Assembly (NCBI RefSeq): GCF_011067745.1
Contig: NZ_JAAMPJ010000002.1
Span: 186,001 to 250,000 of the forward strand
DNA: 64,000 nt
Source of the DNA: Lentzea alba
Lineage (GTDB): Bacteria; Actinomycetota; Actinomycetes; Mycobacteriales; Pseudonocardiaceae
Direction: 5' to 3'
Part shown: piece by piece, positions 18,393 to 27,502 of the stretch
How the letters are laid out: each line of letters begins with the position of its first letter
Position numbering within the stretch: the stretch's first letter is position 1
Position numbers and translations under genes: made by a program
The notes under the pieces: model-generated
Databases searched by the model: none
The model's input: the letters and a program-made list of their open reading frames with translations, nothing else
What the model was told of the DNA's origin: nothing

Positions 18393-19526
18393 ATGAACCC
18401 GTTACGTCAGCTTTCCTTGGACCAGCTGAGGCAACGCACGAGCATGAAGTGGCGGCACTACCCGGAAGACGTGCTGCCGGTGTGGGTCGCCGAGATGGAC
18501 GTCATGCTCGCCGAACCCGTGGCGCGGGCGATCACCGACGCCGTGCAGCGGGGTGACACGGGCTATCCCCACGGCACCGCCTACGCCGAGGCGCTCGCCG
18601 AGTTCGCGAAGAAGCGCTGGGACTGGGCCCCGGCCGTGGAACGGACCGCGATCGTGCCCGACGTGATGCTGGGCGTCGTCGAGATGTTCCGGCTGGTCTC
18701 CCACCGCGACACGCCCGTCGTCGTCAACTGCCCCGTGTACCCGCCCTTCTACCAGTTCGTCGAGTCCCTCGGACGGTCGATCGTCGAGGCGCCGCTGAAC
18801 GCCTCCTGGCGGATCGACTTCGCCGCGCTGGAGGAGGCGTTCGCACGGGCGGGCCGGGGCGCGGTGTACCTGTTGTGCAACCCGCACAACCCGACCGGCA
18901 CCGTTCACACCGCCGCCGAGCTCGAAGAGGTCGCCGAACTGGCCCGCCGGCACGGGATTCGCGTGGTCGCCGACGAGATCCACGCGCCGCTCACGACCGC
19001 GGACTTCGTGCCGTACCTCAGCGTCGCGGACGACGGACTGTCGTTGATGTCGGCCTCCAAGGCCTGGAATCTCGCCGGTCTCAAGGCGGCGCTCGCGATC
19101 GCCGGCCCCGCGTCGGCGGAGGACCTCGCGCGGCTGCCGGAGGAGGTGAGCCACGGTCCCAGCCACGTCGGGATCCTCGCCCACACCGCGGCGCTGCGGG
19201 ACGGCGGCGACTGGCTCGACGCGCTGCTGGGCGACCTCGACGAGAACCGGCGGTTGCTCTCTGTGCTCCTGGCCGAACAGCTTCCCGCGGTCCGCTACAC
19301 GCCGGGCCAGGGCACCTACCTCGCCTGGCTGGACTGCCGTGGTCTCGGTCTCGGCGACGACCCCGCCAGGACGTTCCTGAAGCGCGGCAGGGTCGCGGTG
19401 AACTCGGGGCTCCCGTTCGGCACCGGCGGCGAGGGGTTCGTGCGGATGAACCTCGCCACCACGCCGGAGGTGATCACCGAGGCCGTGCGCAGGATGGCCG
19501 TCGCCTGGAACGAAAGCTCGTGCTGA
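18393..19526 (+). CDS. MalY/PatB-like PLP-dependent C-S lyase or aminotransferase
   Basis: 377 residues, fold-type I PLP enzyme. The start matches the MalY/PatB family ([22 protein letters not shown]). It has the [11 protein letters not shown] cofactor loop, ADEIHAPL (Asp binding the pyridine N) and [12 protein letters not shown] with the PLP Lys. Family members cleave cystathionine or cysteine conjugates or transaminate. It is divergent from an Lrp regulator, which fits amino-acid-responsive control. ATG 18393 is leaderless, with TACCTT 6 bases before it. It is followed 28 bases later by an EamA exporter, possibly for the same amino acid. Confidence 0.85.
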   Translation: MNPLRQLSLDQLRQRTSMKWRHYPEDVLPVWVAEMDVMLAEPVARAITDAVQRGDTGYPHGTAYAEALAEFAKKRWDWAPAVERTAIVPDVMLGVVEMFRLVSHRDTPVVVNCPVYPPFYQFVESLGRSIVEAPLNASWRIDFAALEEAFARAGRGAVYLLCNPHNPTGTVHTAAELEEVAELARRHGIRVVADEIHAPLTTADFVPYLSVADDGLSLMSASKAWNLAGLKAALAIAGPASAEDLARLPEEVSHGPSHVGILAHTAALRDGGDWLDALLGDLDENRRLLSVLLAEQLPAVRYTPGQGTYLAWLDCRGLGLGDDPARTFLKRGRVAVNSGLPFGTGGEGFVRMNLATTPEVITEAVRRMAVAWNESSC

Positions 19527-19554
19527 GCGGATCTGACTGGTAGTCCTGGGGATC

Positions 19555-20448
19555 GTGCGGATCAAACCCGGCTTCGCGGTCGTCACGGTGCTGGTCTGGG
19601 CGTCCGGCTATCCGGTGGGCGCGCTGGCCGTCGCCGTGGCTCCCCCGTTCCTGATGACCACGATCCGGTTCGCCCTGGCCGCCACCCTGATGGCGCTCGT
19701 GGCGTTGGTGACGAGCGCTCGCTGGCCACGCGGATGGTCCCTCGTCCACACGTGCGTCGCGGGCCTGCTGGTGCAGGCCTGCCAGTTCTCCGGCGTGTAC
19801 TTGGGACTGCGGCTCGGCGTGCCGGCGGCCGTGACGGCGTTGGTCATTTCGTGCACGCCGGTGCTTACGGCCGTGGTGGCCGCTTGGGTGTTCCGTGTCC
19901 GAATTGGACTCAAGCAACTGCTGGGGCTCGCGTTCGGCATCGCCGCGGTGCTGGCCGCGCTGTGGGACCGGCTGGGGTCGTTCGGGTCCGGTGCGGTGTT
20001 CACCGTGCTGGGCATGCTCGGGTTCGTCGCCGGTGGTGTCTACCAGCAGAAGTTCTGCCGGGACACGGACTTCCGCAGCGGCAACGCGGTGCAGCACGCC
20101 GTGTCGGTGCCGGTGGTCGGGTTGCTCGCGCTGACCGAGAGCGCCGGGGTGACGGACTGGCGGCAGCTGTGGCTGACGCTGGTGTTCCTGGTGCTGGTGA
20201 ACTCGATGAGCGGGGCGTCGCTGTTCCTGGTCGGGGTGCGCGACGGCGGGGCGGCGGCGATGACCACGCTGTCCTCTGTGGTCCCGTCCGTCACGGCGTT
20301 GATCGCGTGGCCGTTGCTCGGGCAGACACCGACGGCCGGCGTGGTCGCGGGCCTGGTGCTCGGGTTCCTCGCGTGCTGGCTGGGAACGTCCACTCCTTCG
20401 AGTTCTGTCGCCCGTACGGCAGTCGAAGAACCAGCGAACGGTAGGTAG
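19555..20448 (+). CDS. EamA/DMT-family membrane transporter
   Basis: 297 residues, about ten hydrophobic helices in two EamA halves (first half VVTVLVWASGYPVGALAVAV, second half GAVFTVLGMLGFVAGGVYQQKF). Members export amino acids or other metabolites. GTG 19555 lies after CTGGGGAT. It sits just after the MalY-like gene and before a TPR gene, so an operon is likely. Confidence 0.82.
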   Translation: MRIKPGFAVVTVLVWASGYPVGALAVAVAPPFLMTTIRFALAATLMALVALVTSARWPRGWSLVHTCVAGLLVQACQFSGVYLGLRLGVPAAVTALVISCTPVLTAVVAAWVFRVRIGLKQLLGLAFGIAAVLAALWDRLGSFGSGAVFTVLGMLGFVAGGVYQQKFCRDTDFRSGNAVQHAVSVPVVGLLALTESAGVTDWRQLWLTLVFLVLVNSMSGASLFLVGVRDGGAAAMTTLSSVVPSVTALIAWPLLGQTPTAGVVAGLVLGFLACWLGTSTPSSSVARTAVEEPANGR

Positions 20449-20451
20449 CGT
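20446..20451 (+). promoter_or_regulatory. -10 element of a leaderless promoter for the TPR gene
   Basis: TAGCGT, 7 bases before ATG 20459 and overlapping the stop codon of the EamA gene. It fits a leaderless start. Confidence 0.45.
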
Positions 20452-20458
20452 AGATCGA

Positions 20459-20836
20459 ATGACGGACAGCACCTTCGAGGCGTTCCGGAAGGCGGAGGCG
20501 TTGATGGCCCAGCGCCGGCCGCTGGAGGCGCTGCGCGAGCTGAAGCAGGTGCTGGCCGAGGCCGGGGAGGCGCCGTCCGTGCAACTGCTGGCCGGCCGGG
20601 CGTATCTCGGGTCGGCGCAGCTCCACCGGGCCGAAGAGGCGTTCCGCAAGGTCCTCGACCTCGATCCGAGCGACCACTACGCGCGGTTCGCGCTGGGCAA
20701 GACGTTGCAACGGCTGGCCCGGCTGCCCGAGGCGCTTGCGCAACTGCGGATGGCCGTCGCGATGAACCCGTCACCTGAGTATCAGGAAGCCCTCGGCGAA
20801 GTGCGCGCCAGGATGGCCGTGGAACGCGACCGCTGA
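20459..20836 (+). CDS. Small TPR-repeat protein
   Basis: 125 residues made almost entirely of tetratricopeptide-like helix pairs: AFRKAEALMAQRRPLEALRELKQVL, then LGSAQLHRAEEAFRKVLDLDP and FALGKTLQRLARLPEALAQLRMAV with AMNPSPEY. No signal or membrane segment, so it is a cytosolic protein-binding scaffold. The partner is not evident. Confidence 0.8.
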   Translation: MTDSTFEAFRKAEALMAQRRPLEALRELKQVLAEAGEAPSVQLLAGRAYLGSAQLHRAEEAFRKVLDLDPSDHYARFALGKTLQRLARLPEALAQLRMAVAMNPSPEYQEALGEVRARMAVERDR

Positions 20837-21050
20837 CTGTCCTTTGAGGACTGTTCGGCAACGTTGCTCCGTTTGGACGCGTGGTGAGCGGTGAGTGAGC
20901 GACTAGCTTCTCTGTGAGGCCACCAGGGGGATGCGAAGAGCGTCTGACGGCCGTGCAGAATCCGGGGATCTGTCTACCGTGAGCGCGTCTGTTCGCGCTG
21001 CCGTGTTCTGGTGCGCCGCCGTTACGCCGCGAACAGAGGGGTTTTTGGCA

Positions 21051-22265
21051 GTGAAGATGGTCAAGCTTTCGGCGGTGGCGGCGATCGCCGCCACCGCGGC
21101 TCTGCTGGCGTCGGCCACGCCGTCACTCGCACAGGGGCCCAGTGGCCCGTCCGCGATCACGCCCGAGGTCAAGGCGCTGATGGCGACCCAGGACAAGCTG
21201 CACAAGATCGCCGACCGGTTCGACAGAGGCAACGGCTTCGGCGGACTCTCCGTCGACGCCGGCAGCAAGACGCTGAACGTCTACTGGAAGGGCAAGGCGC
21301 CCGCCAAGGTGACGGCGGCGGCCGCGGTCGCCAAGGCGCAGGGCCTCGTCGTGAAGATTCACCCGGCCAAGTACTCGCAGGCGGAGCTCAAGGCCGAGGC
21401 CGCGCGCATGCTCAAGGCCGGTGCGCCGATCCAGAGCATCGCCGCCAAGCACGACGGCAGCGGCCTCACGATCAAGCAGGCGGCGGGCTTCTCCGCGAAG
21501 GCCGCGGTCCAGAGCGCGGTCCCGGTCGAGGTCCAGGCCGGCGACGTCGAGCTCGCCGCGTCCCGGCTCGTCGACACCTCGCCGTTCAAGGGTGGTGCGT
21601 ACATCCAGAACACCGCCCCGGACGGCGCCGTCCAGGGCGGTTGCACCTCCGGCTTCGCGGTGGTCGACAACGCCACTGGCGCCGACAAGCTCCTGACCGC
21701 CGCGCACTGCGGCCAGTCCGGCAGCTACTACACCAACGCCGCGGGTGACTTCATCGGCTCGGTCGAGGGCCGGGCGGTGGCATCGGACAGCGAGATCCTC
21801 GGTGCCACGGGTCAGGCCCGCGTCTGGATCGGCGACTCGATCGAGAACGAGCAGAACCAGGTCGCCCTCGACGTCGCCGGCTCCTCCGCCACGATCGTCG
21901 GCGACTGGCTGTGCGACTCGGGTGCGTACTCGGGCACCATCTGCCAGATCCAGGTCGTGAACGTCGGCCTGACCGTCTGCCTCGGCAGCTTCGGCTGCGT
22001 GAACAACGCCGTCGAGGCGCTGCACCGCGGTGGTTTCAGCGCGGGCGGCAACGGTGACAGCGGTGGCCCGGTCTTCTCGGTGCAGGCCGACAACAAGCTC
22101 GTCGCCCGCGGCACGCTGACCGCGATCTCGGTCGCGGCCGCCGACATCCGCCCGTGCAGCGGTGTGCCGGAGCGCAACGGCCGCAAGTGCTCGCAGCGGA
22201 TCATCTTCCCGGACGTCACGGCCCAGCTCGCGGCCCACAACGTCCGGGTCAAGACGATCTCCTGA
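21051..22265 (+). CDS. Secreted S1-family serine protease with pro-domain (streptogrisin/alpha-lytic type)
   Basis: 404 residues. Signal peptide to about AQGPSG, then an alpha-lytic-type pro-region of about 150 residues that assists folding and is removed. The mature chymotrypsin-like domain starts near GGAYIQNTAP and has LTAAHCGQSG (His), ASDSEIL (Asp) and GNGDSGGPVF (Ser). Paired Cys residues flank the catalytic His and the Ser-containing loops. GTG 21051 is chosen because AGAGGGG ends 9 bases before it; ATG 21057 is an alternative, while earlier in-frame starts would not give a signal peptide. The gene converges with efeB with only 3 bases between stops. Confidence 0.88.
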   Translation: MKMVKLSAVAAIAATAALLASATPSLAQGPSGPSAITPEVKALMATQDKLHKIADRFDRGNGFGGLSVDAGSKTLNVYWKGKAPAKVTAAAAVAKAQGLVVKIHPAKYSQAELKAEAARMLKAGAPIQSIAAKHDGSGLTIKQAAGFSAKAAVQSAVPVEVQAGDVELAASRLVDTSPFKGGAYIQNTAPDGAVQGGCTSGFAVVDNATGADKLLTAAHCGQSGSYYTNAAGDFIGSVEGRAVASDSEILGATGQARVWIGDSIENEQNQVALDVAGSSATIVGDWLCDSGAYSGTICQIQVVNVGLTVCLGSFGCVNNAVEALHRGGFSAGGNGDSGGPVFSVQADNKLVARGTLTAISVAAADIRPCSGVPERNGRKCSQRIIFPDVTAQLAAHNVRVKTIS

Positions 22266-22268
22266 CGA

Positions 22269-23516
22269 TCAGCTCCTGAAGAGGGTTTCGCCCCAGTAGC
22301 CACCGGGCTGCACGCCCGGTGGCACTGCGAAGTGACCCGAACCCGTGTGTTCGACGTACTCCATCATGTCGTCCTTTGTGGACAAAGCCTGCTGCATCGG
22401 CACGAACTGCGTGCGCGAGTCACGGTTGAACGCCACGAAGAACAGGCCCGCGTCGAGGTGGCCGAGCCCGTCGGAGCCGTCGGTGAAGTTGTAGCCGCGG
22501 CGCAGGATCCTGGCCCCGTTCAACGCCTCCGGCGAGGCGAGCCGGATGTGCGCGATCTCGCCGATCAACGGCACCCCGCCCGCGCCCCTGACGTGCAGGT
22601 CGGGTTCGTCGAACTCCTTCTGCTGGCCCAGCGGCGCGCCCTCGCCCTTGGTGCGGCCGACGATCTGCTCCTGCTCGGTCAGCGACGTGCGGTCCCAGAT
22701 CTCGATGTGCATGCGGATCCGGCGCGACACCAGGTACGTGCCGCCGACGAGCCAGTCCGGGCCGTCCTCCTTCGAGACCCAGACGTGGTTCTTCAGGTGT
22801 TCGGTGTCCTCGGCCTTGATGTTGCGCGTGCCGTCCTTGAACCCGAACATGTTGCGCGGCGTGGCCTGGTCGCGCGTGGTCGACGACGTGCGGCCGAAGC
22901 CGAGCTGCGACCAGCGGACCGCGACCCGGCCGAAGCCGATGCGCACCAGGTTGCGGATGGCGTGCACGGCCACCTGCGGGTCGTTCGCGCAGGCCTGGAG
23001 GCAGATGTCCCCGTTGCTGCGCAACGGGTCCAGGTCGTCCTGCGGGAAGCGCGGCAGGTCGATCAACCGTTCCGGCCGCTTGCCCTTGAGCCCGAACCGG
23101 TCGTCGAAGAGCGAGGGTCCGAAGCCGATCGTGATCGTCAGCGCGGACGCGGGCAGGTCGAGCGCCTCGCCGGTGTCCTTGGGCGGCGCCTCGGCGTTGC
23201 CACCGACGGCACCGTTCTCCGCGGCCTCCTGACCTGCCGTCATCCGTTCCGCGGCCACGGTCCACTGCTTGAGCAGGTCGACCAGCTCGTCGCGGCTCTT
23301 CGTCTTCACGTCCAGCGCGACGAAGTGCATGTGGTCCTGCGCGGGCGTGGTGATGCCCGCCTGGATGTCACCGTGGAACGGCACCTTCGCCGCGGCGACG
23401 TTCTCGACCTCGGGTGCCTGCTTGGAGGCCAGCACACCGGCGGCGGCGCCCGCGCCCGCGAGCGCCACACCGGCGCCCGCGAACCCGAGCAGCCTGCGAC
23501 GCGGAACCCCGGTCAC
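22269..23516 (-). CDS. efeB: EfeB, Tat-exported Dyp-type heme peroxidase/deferrochelatase
   Basis: 415 residues. Twin-arginine signal VPRRRLLGFAGAG followed by an Ala-rich core, so it is exported folded with heme. The Dyp marks are present: GFKDGTRN (GxxDG) and a distal-side Arg/His region with HIRLASPEALNGARILRRGYN. In the EfeUOB system it oxidises or strips iron outside the membrane for uptake. The GTG start overlaps the efeO stop by 4 bases (GTGA), so it is translationally coupled and is the last gene of the efeUOB operon. Confidence 0.93.
   Translation of the reverse strand: MTGVPRRRLLGFAGAGVALAGAGAAAGVLASKQAPEVENVAAAKVPFHGDIQAGITTPAQDHMHFVALDVKTKSRDELVDLLKQWTVAAERMTAGQEAAENGAVGGNAEAPPKDTGEALDLPASALTITIGFGPSLFDDRFGLKGKRPERLIDLPRFPQDDLDPLRSNGDICLQACANDPQVAVHAIRNLVRIGFGRVAVRWSQLGFGRTSSTTRDQATPRNMFGFKDGTRNIKAEDTEHLKNHVWVSKEDGPDWLVGGTYLVSRRIRMHIEIWDRTSLTEQEQIVGRTKGEGAPLGQQKEFDEPDLHVRGAGGVPLIGEIAHIRLASPEALNGARILRRGYNFTDGSDGLGHLDAGLFFVAFNRDSRTQFVPMQQALSTKDDMMEYVEHTGSGHFAVPPGVQPGGYWGETLFRS
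22300..22324 (+). terminator. Hairpin after the secreted protease gene, inside the 3' end of efeB
   Basis: Perfect 10-bp stem with a 5-base loop (22300-22309 / 22315-22324), 35 bases after the protease stop. It lies within efeB coding sequence for PPGVQPGG, so it may only be codon-driven. There is no T-tract. Confidence 0.4.
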
Positions 23517-24631
23517 TTGGCCGACACCACTTCCGCGACCTTGCTGACCGGCTCACCGAGCGCGTCGACGGCCTCGGCCAGCGCCTTGATCTCGTCCTGC
23601 GTCAGCTCGGTGTAGAGCTTGAAGCCGTCACCCTTGCGGTGCTTCTCCAGTGCCTCGTCGAGCGCCTTGAACTTCTCGTCCAAAGTGGACACCAGCGCCT
23701 TGTCCTTCTGCTCCACGACGGGACGCAGCGCGGCGACCGCGGCCTGCGAGCCGTCGACGTTCGCACCGAAGTCCCAGAGGTCGGTGTGCGAGTAGCGGTC
23801 CTCCTCACCGGTGATCTTGCCGGTGGCGACCTCGTCGAGCAGTTCCTTGGCACCGTTGGCCAGCTGCACCGGCGTCAGCTCGACGCTCTTCGCCTTGGCC
23901 ACGATCTCCTTGACGTCGGTCAGGAGCTGGTCCGCGATCTTCTCGGAGTCGGCCTGCAGCCCGGACACCCACAGGTCCTTCTCGAGACGGTGGTAGCCGG
24001 TGAACTCCATGCCCTCCGCGATGACGTCCTCGCGACCGTCGATCTTGGGGTCGAGGTCGCCGAAGCTCTCCGCGACGGGCTCGATGCGCTCCCAGTAGGT
24101 GCGCGACACGGGGAAGAGCGCCTTGGCGTCGTCGACCTTCTTGGCCTTGACGGCGTTGACGAACTCCTCGGTCTTCACGAGCAGCTGGTCGGCCTGCGAG
24201 TTGACGTAACGCTGGTAGCTCTTGGTCGCCTCGGCGAGCAACGCGTTGCCGTCGGTGGACTTCTTGCTGTCACCGGTGACCGTGAAGTCGCCCCGGATGC
24301 CGTCACCCTTCATGCCGGGCTTGCACGCGGTCTGGAACTTGCCGGACTCGGTGACCTCGACGATCAGCTTGCGGCTGAGCCCGGGCCCGATGTTCTCGAC
24401 CTCGCCGAGAATCCGGTCGCCCTCCGCGTAGAGGTAGAACTCGGTCACCTTGGTGCCCTTGTTGGTCACCTCGAACGTGACGTTGCCGGTGCTCGCCTCG
24501 GTCTTGGCCACCTTGCACGCGTCGTCGCTCGCCTCGACGGCGATGTTGCCGCTCGCGTTGCTGCTCGTGCCGCCGTTGCCACACGCCGCCAACACCGCGA
24601 GCGAGCCCAGGATGACTACTGCTTTGCGCAC
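23513..24631 (-). CDS. efeO: EfeO, iron-uptake lipoprotein (cupredoxin + M75 domain)
   Basis: 372 residues. Lipoprotein signal with lipobox LAVLAACGN, so it is anchored outside the membrane. A cupredoxin-like domain comes first (ASTGNVTFEVTNKGTKVTEFYLY), then the imelysin-like M75 domain with the metal-site HxxE in GYHRLEKDLW. GTG 24631 follows GGAG with an 8-base spacer; the longer open frame upstream overlaps efeU. It collects ferrous/ferric iron for the EfeU permease. It starts 17 bases after efeU. Confidence 0.93.
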   Translation of the reverse strand: MRKAVVILGSLAVLAACGNGGTSSNASGNIAVEASDDACKVAKTEASTGNVTFEVTNKGTKVTEFYLYAEGDRILGEVENIGPGLSRKLIVEVTESGKFQTACKPGMKGDGIRGDFTVTGDSKKSTDGNALLAEATKSYQRYVNSQADQLLVKTEEFVNAVKAKKVDDAKALFPVSRTYWERIEPVAESFGDLDPKIDGREDVIAEGMEFTGYHRLEKDLWVSGLQADSEKIADQLLTDVKEIVAKAKSVELTPVQLANGAKELLDEVATGKITGEEDRYSHTDLWDFGANVDGSQAAVAALRPVVEQKDKALVSTLDEKFKALDEALEKHRKGDGFKLYTELTQDEIKALAEAVDALGEPVSKVAEVVSAK

Positions 24632-24648
24632 GGTTGCTACTCCATCGA

Positions 24649-25473
24649 TCAGTTGGACACGGCAGCGCGCCGACGCGGCCGGATGAGGAACAGGGACAGA
24701 ACAACCCCCACGTAGGCGACCCACGCGATGGCCTGCAGCACGGACGTCCGCTGCGAGTAGTTGAAGAACCCCTTGAGCAGCGCCCCGTACCAGGAGTCCT
24801 CCGGCACGACGTCGCTGATGTCGAACGCCAGCGTGTTCAACCCGGGCAGGATGGCGGCCTCCTGCAGGTCGTGGATCCCGTAACTCAGCACGCCCGCCGC
24901 CACGAACACGAGCAGCACACCCGTGACCGTGAAGAACTTGCCGAGATCGAACCGGATCGCCCCCTGGTACAACAGCGCCGCGATCACCACCGCCACCGCG
25001 ATCCCGGCCAAAAACCCGATCAACGGCTCAGTCGTCCCACCACCGGCGGCCTGCACGCTGGAATAGAAGAAGACGGCCGTCTCCAGCCCTTCCCGCCCCA
25101 CCGACAAAAGGGCAAGAGCAACAATGGCGATAGGTCCAATTTGCAGCGCTTCGTCCATTTTGCCGCGCAACTCGGCCGCGATCGTCTTGGCCGCCTTGCG
25201 CATCCAGAAGATCATTCCCGTGACGAACGCGACGGCAATGATCGACATGCTCCCGCCGAACGCTTCCTGCTGCTCAAACGTCATGCCAGCGGCACTGAAC
25301 GTGATGATCGCCCCGGCCGCCACGGACAGTGCCACCGCCGTCGCGACACCGACCCAAACCCACTTGAGCGCATGCCTTCTGTCCGTCTTCACGAGGAATG
25401 CGATCAAGATGCTCACCACGAGCGCGGCCTCGAGGCCTTCCCGCAGCCCGATCAAGCCATTGGCAAACAGCAT
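24649..25473 (-). CDS. efeU: EfeU, FTR1-family iron permease
   Basis: 274 residues, seven predicted membrane helices. The two REGLE iron-binding motifs of FTR1 permeases are present: GLREGLEAALVV near the start and VGREGLETAVFF in the fourth helix. ATG 25473 has GGAGG 8 bases upstream. First gene of efeUOB, preceded by an iron-box promoter, so expression is expected under low iron. Confidence 0.95.
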   Translation of the reverse strand: MLFANGLIGLREGLEAALVVSILIAFLVKTDRRHALKWVWVGVATAVALSVAAGAIITFSAAGMTFEQQEAFGGSMSIIAVAFVTGMIFWMRKAAKTIAAELRGKMDEALQIGPIAIVALALLSVGREGLETAVFFYSSVQAAGGGTTEPLIGFLAGIAVAVVIAALLYQGAIRFDLGKFFTVTGVLLVFVAAGVLSYGIHDLQEAAILPGLNTLAFDISDVVPEDSWYGALLKGFFNYSQRTSVLQAIAWVAYVGVVLSLFLIRPRRRAAVSN

Positions 25474-25502
25474 CCCGACGCCTCCGTGAATTAGGTCGGC
25501 CT

Positions 25503-25532
25503 TATTTAAGGTAAGCCTCACCTGATTGTCCA
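25503..25532 (-). promoter_or_regulatory. efeUOB promoter overlapped by a DtxR/IdeR-type iron box
   Basis: On the minus strand, TGGACA (25527-25532) and TAAATA (25503-25508) are 18 bases apart. The 19-bp segment 25507-25525 (TAAGGTAAGCCTCACCTGA on plus) matches the known IdeR/DtxR consensus TTAGGTTAGGCTAACCTAA at 14 of 19 positions and fills the promoter spacer. Repression by iron-loaded IdeR is inferred. Confidence 0.75.
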
Positions 25533-25590
25533 GCCGCCATCAGTGCCGGTTCCATCACTCTTCACCCGCTCGGCCCCTCAACAGAGCACG

Positions 25591-25596
25591 TAGCCT
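25591..25596 (+). promoter_or_regulatory. -10 element of a leaderless promoter for the transglycosylase gene
   Basis: TAGCCT, 7 bases before GTG 25604, with no SD. The spacing fits a leaderless mRNA. Confidence 0.5.
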
Positions 25597-25603
25597 GGGT
25601 CTC

Positions 25604-26425
25604 GTGGTCCCGCAGCCGCCCCAGCAGTCCCCCGCCCGCCGCAACCGCTCCGGCAACATCTTCGGCCGCATCGTCCTGGTGCTGCTGCTGATCGTCGTAG
25701 TGGCCGCCGGCGCCTGGGGCCTGGGCGCCCTGAACCGCAAGGACGCCGCTCCTCTGGGCCCACCCCCGTTCCTGGTTCCCATCCAGGAGGTAGAACCAGG
25801 CGCAGCGGCCCCCGGCAGCGCAGCCACCCCAGGCAGCACCACCACCGCAGACCCGAACCCTCTAACCGAGTGGGCAACAAGGGTCGCCGGAAAAACCGAC
25901 ATCCCGATCCGCGCCCTGCACGCCTACGCAGCAGCCGACCTGGCCATGCAACGAGAAGCCCCCGCCTGCCGCATCTCCTGGGCCACCCTGGCAGGCATCG
26001 GCAGGGTGGAATCACGCCACGGCCACATCAACGGCTCCCGCCTGCAAGACAACGGCCTACCGTCCCGCCCGATCATCGGCATCCCCCTGAACGGCGGCAA
26101 AGGCGTCCGAGCAATCCCCGACACCGACGGCGGCCGCCTGGACGGCGACACGACCTGGGACCGAGCCGTGGGCCCGATGCAGTTCATCCCCGGCACCTGG
26201 AACCGCTGGGCGAAACGAGCAGCAGGCGACGGCCTCCCAGCAGACCCGCAGAACATCGACGACGCAGCCCTGACCGCAGCGCGTTACCTGTGCAGCGGCG
26301 GCACCCGAGACCTGGGCACCGGCCAGGGCTGGTGGGCAGCCGTACTGGCCTACAACAACTCGGTGGAGTACGGCCAAAACGTGTTCAGCGGCGCCGACGC
26401 CTACGCCCGAGCCAGCGTGGCTTAG
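25604..26425 (+). CDS. Membrane-anchored lytic murein transglycosylase, LpqU-like
   Basis: 273 residues. A short cytosolic start is followed by one membrane anchor (IFGRIVLVLLLIVVVAAGAWGLGAL) and a Pro/Ala linker. The SLT-type catalytic domain has the catalytic Glu in GIGRVESRHG and the family motifs AVGPMQFIPGTW and AVLAYNNSVEY. It cleaves peptidoglycan between MurNAc and GlcNAc. In mycobacteria the corresponding gene lies between mazG and eno; here mazG is on the other strand beyond two genes and eno is absent. GTG 25604 is leaderless. Confidence 0.85.
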   Translation: MVPQPPQQSPARRNRSGNIFGRIVLVLLLIVVVAAGAWGLGALNRKDAAPLGPPPFLVPIQEVEPGAAAPGSAATPGSTTTADPNPLTEWATRVAGKTDIPIRALHAYAAADLAMQREAPACRISWATLAGIGRVESRHGHINGSRLQDNGLPSRPIIGIPLNGGKGVRAIPDTDGGRLDGDTTWDRAVGPMQFIPGTWNRWAKRAAGDGLPADPQNIDDAALTAARYLCSGGTRDLGTGQGWWAAVLAYNNSVEYGQNVFSGADAYARASVA

Positions 26426-26743
26426 CCAACGCCAACCACAAGTTGGGTGTAGTTACAAGCCTGTTGATGTTGAGTTGGTGGTACTTGCAGACGCCAACCA
26501 GCGAAGGCGCAGCCGAGCAGTTCGCACGGTGACCACCCACCCGGAACGTGCACGCAGAAACGGGGCAGCGGCCAAACCGCTGCCCCGCAGGCCAGGCGAC
26601 CCCAAAGATCCAGGCCGGTCAGGTCGAGGCAGACCAGCCAACGGGGGCAACCACCCAACCCCGCACTGCACAAACAATCTGTGCGTTCCAGAAGAAACGG
26701 AAGGAAGCTGGGACCCAGCGGAAGAGGATCCCAGCCCCCTCTC
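26426..26743. other. Intergenic stretch between convergent genes
   Basis: About 318 bases with no gene I can support on either strand. It holds one clear hairpin (26561-26587). Near 26428-26510 there are scattered imperfect repeats of CCAAC/GTTGG that I cannot assign. Confidence 0.5.
26561..26587. terminator. Hairpin between convergent transglycosylase and Pro/Thr-rich genes
   Basis: Perfect 11-bp GC-rich stem with a CCAAA loop (26561-26571 / 26577-26587). It lies about 136 bases after one stop and 157 bases after the other, so it could end transcription from both sides. Confidence 0.6.
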
Positions 26744-27487
26744 TCAGACCCCTGCCAAGGGCGCGGAGGACGTGGACGATTCCTCAGCAGGGGAAGCAAT
26801 CGGCAACTCGACCTCGATCACAACCTCACCGGACGGCTCCGACGGCTCGGACGGCTCCACCGGCCCCGGCTCAGCCCGATCACAAGGCGGCTCAACAGGA
26901 GTAGTCGGCACAGAAGGCGAAGTAGGAACAGACGGAACCGGATCCTCAGCCCGAGGCGTGGAAGGCGGCACCTCCCCAGGCGGCACAGTCGGCTCAGCCG
27001 GCCCAGTGGAAACCGGCGGCTGCATCGTAGGCGGCCCAGGAACCACACTGGACGTCGTCACCACCGGCGGTGAACCACTGTCCGAAGTGGACGTGACCAC
27101 CGGCGGCTCGGGCTCCTCCTCCGCATCCCCACCAGGAGGCTCATTCCGCCCAACAGCAGCAGGCTTCGTAGAGCTGACCCGAACAGTCTCCGTGACGGTG
27201 GCAGTAGCAGCCCCACCAGCAGTGGCCAACCGAGCCGCCCGAACCTCCCGAGCCGCCCCCTCGACCACCACGGTCTCCGTGACCGTGGACAAGGAAGTCC
27301 CGGTCTCGAACGGCTCCGTCCACCACTGAGAGGTGGGCCGGGAAGGCGGCGGCGCGGCCAGCGGTGCCTCGTCCGGCGACCCGGTCAGGGCGATCAGCGC
27401 GAACATGCCGCCCAGTGCCAGGAACGGCACGACGACCACGGCCCCGAAGCATCCGCGGCCACTGCGCGGTTCTTCACGGTGACTCAT
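26744..27487 (-). CDS. Single-pass membrane protein with long Pro/Thr/Ser/Glu-rich outer tail
   Basis: 247 residues. A short basic start (MSHREEPRSGRG) precedes one membrane helix (AVVVVPFLALGGMFALIAL). The rest is low-complexity, rich in Pro, Thr, Val and Glu (for example VPTSPSVPTTPVEPP and EPSEPSEPSGE), as in cell-wall-spanning stalks. ATG 27487 is chosen because earlier in-frame ATGs lie inside an inverted repeat and would put 23 extra residues before the basic segment. The opposite strand is also open here, but it lacks a membrane helix or any recognisable domain. Function unknown. Confidence 0.65.
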   Translation of the reverse strand: MSHREEPRSGRGCFGAVVVVPFLALGGMFALIALTGSPDEAPLAAPPPSRPTSQWWTEPFETGTSLSTVTETVVVEGAAREVRAARLATAGGAATATVTETVRVSSTKPAAVGRNEPPGGDAEEEPEPPVVTSTSDSGSPPVVTTSSVVPGPPTMQPPVSTGPAEPTVPPGEVPPSTPRAEDPVPSVPTSPSVPTTPVEPPCDRAEPGPVEPSEPSEPSGEVVIEVELPIASPAEESSTSSAPLAGV

Positions 27488-27502
27488 CTCCAGCACACCC
27501 CC

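Noticed and set aside
26475..27329. Plus-strand frame with Gly/Ser/Thr repeats opposite the Pro/Thr-rich membrane protein
   Set aside because: No signal, membrane helix or domain; the minus frame has a basic start and a membrane helix. The choice is not certain.
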